Positions 51,303 through 51,640 of a stretch of DNA of 51,640 nt are shown here, one piece after another. Positions within the stretch are counted from its first letter, which is position 1. Every line of letters starts with the position of its first letter. This DNA comes from an uncultured bacterium. Lineage in GTDB: Bacteria > Desulfobacterota > GWC2-55-46. Under the pieces are notes generated by a model that made no database searches, was not told where the DNA came from, and saw only the letters and a program-made list of their open reading frames with translations. The position numbers and the translations under genes were made by a program. The stretch covers positions 1-51,640 of the forward strand of contig CAJPGC010000042.1 in NCBI GenBank assembly GCA_905339405.1, read 5' to 3'.

Positions 51303-51640
51303 ATGCAAATCATATTCAGCGCGCCCGCTCGCGAAAGAAAACCGTCTGAGTATAACGCCAGCCGCTTCAAGAAAGCAGATTCAGAAGATGATCTGAGGGA
51401 GATATACAAATTAAGGTACAAGGTATACTGCGAGGAAAAGGGTTTTGAGAAAGCGGAGGACCACCCGGGCGGCATAGAGACAGACGAGTTCGACGTGAGC
51501 TCCAGGCATTTTATGGTGACCGACAGGTCCAGGCGCGCAATAGCCACGGCCAGGCTCATCCTCCCCACTGAATTGGGGTTGCCCATACTGGCGAACTGCG
51601 AGATAGACAAAGACTTGACGCACCTGAAGGGTGCGCGCCT
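51303..51640 (+). CDS. PEP-CTERM/exosortase system-associated acyltransferase (partial, runs off the end)
   Basis: 112 codons are visible with no stop. DDLREIYKLRYKVYCEEKGF, then GGIETDEFDVSSRHFMV and ATARLILPTELGLPI, match the GNAT-like acyltransferase family linked to exosortase/PEP-CTERM systems, related to LuxI-type and N-acyl amino acid synthases. It implies a PEP-CTERM export system to the right. ATG 51303 follows AAGGG; ATG 51285 in frame is possible. Confidence 0.75.
   Translation, partial: MQIIFSAPARERKPSEYNASRFKKADSEDDLREIYKLRYKVYCEEKGFEKAEDHPGGIETDEFDVSSRHFMVTDRSRRAIATARLILPTELGLPILANCEIDKDLTHLKGAR

Overview
The window is about 51.6 kb of GC-rich bacterial chromosome, with strong use of AGG (Arg) and ATA (Ile) codons, densely packed operons and several dispersed intergenic repeats. 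Gene content is Gram-negative and respiratory: an ADP-forming acyl-CoA synthetase, CobD, DsrE, cytochrome cd1 nitrite reductase with heme d1 genes, a caa3-type oxidase, PilZ proteins, a serA-hisZ-purA run and an exosortase-associated acyltransferase. Together these suggest a Desulfobacterota/Nitrospirota-like denitrifier. That placement is inference; no rRNA gene is present.

Layout. 0-5 kb is core metabolism: DUF4149 membrane protein, dodecin, acyl-CoA synthetase alpha and beta, CobD, QueF and a DsrE protein. 5.2-5.5 kb carries tRNA-Arg(CCG) and tRNA-Lys(CTT). 5.5-13.5 kb is an accessory region behind tRNA-Lys, divided into modules that each end in a near-identical GGGGTTAC...GTAACCCC terminator. 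Two downstream copies also carry tRNA-Lys-end or flanking sequence, which looks like serial integration at the tRNA. The modules hold a phage-type repressor with a degenerate S24 domain and its promoter/operator, a structured transcript, AT-rich small membrane proteins, an NfeD/stomatin pair, a CDF transporter and small unknown genes. 13.6-20 kb holds an AT-richer acyltransferase, two SHOCT-like paralogues, a TPR protein, a glucose-dehydrogenase-like enzyme and a ferritin-like/receiver fusion.

20-33 kb is the nitrite and oxygen respiration locus. A minus-strand group (diheme cytochrome c, nirJ, nirF, zinc-ribbon protein) diverges from a plus-strand group (two siroheme decarboxylase subunits, nirN-like, and a novel His-rich periplasmic repeat protein). 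Then comes nirS on the minus strand, diverging from sco-ctaD-ctaE-subunit IV-ctaC. The locus would make heme d1, assemble cytochrome cd1 and offer a terminal oxidase beside it.

33-39 kb is a class V aminotransferase-serA-hisZ-purA cluster preceded by a strong ZTP (pfl) riboswitch candidate whose 3' half doubles as the 5' arm of an intrinsic terminator. 39-51 kb has a TPR lipoprotein, two PilZ proteins, a substrate-binding-protein/histidine-kinase pair, HtpX, a def-fmt-DUF116 operon, a membrane protein and PriA. The right edge cuts an exosortase-system acyltransferase gene.

A 271-bp repeat occurs twice (19.5 and 38.8 kb); a related element at 32.8 kb has 19-bp perfect terminal inverted repeats and looks MITE-like. 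All functional statements are from sequence reading and family knowledge; no database search was run.
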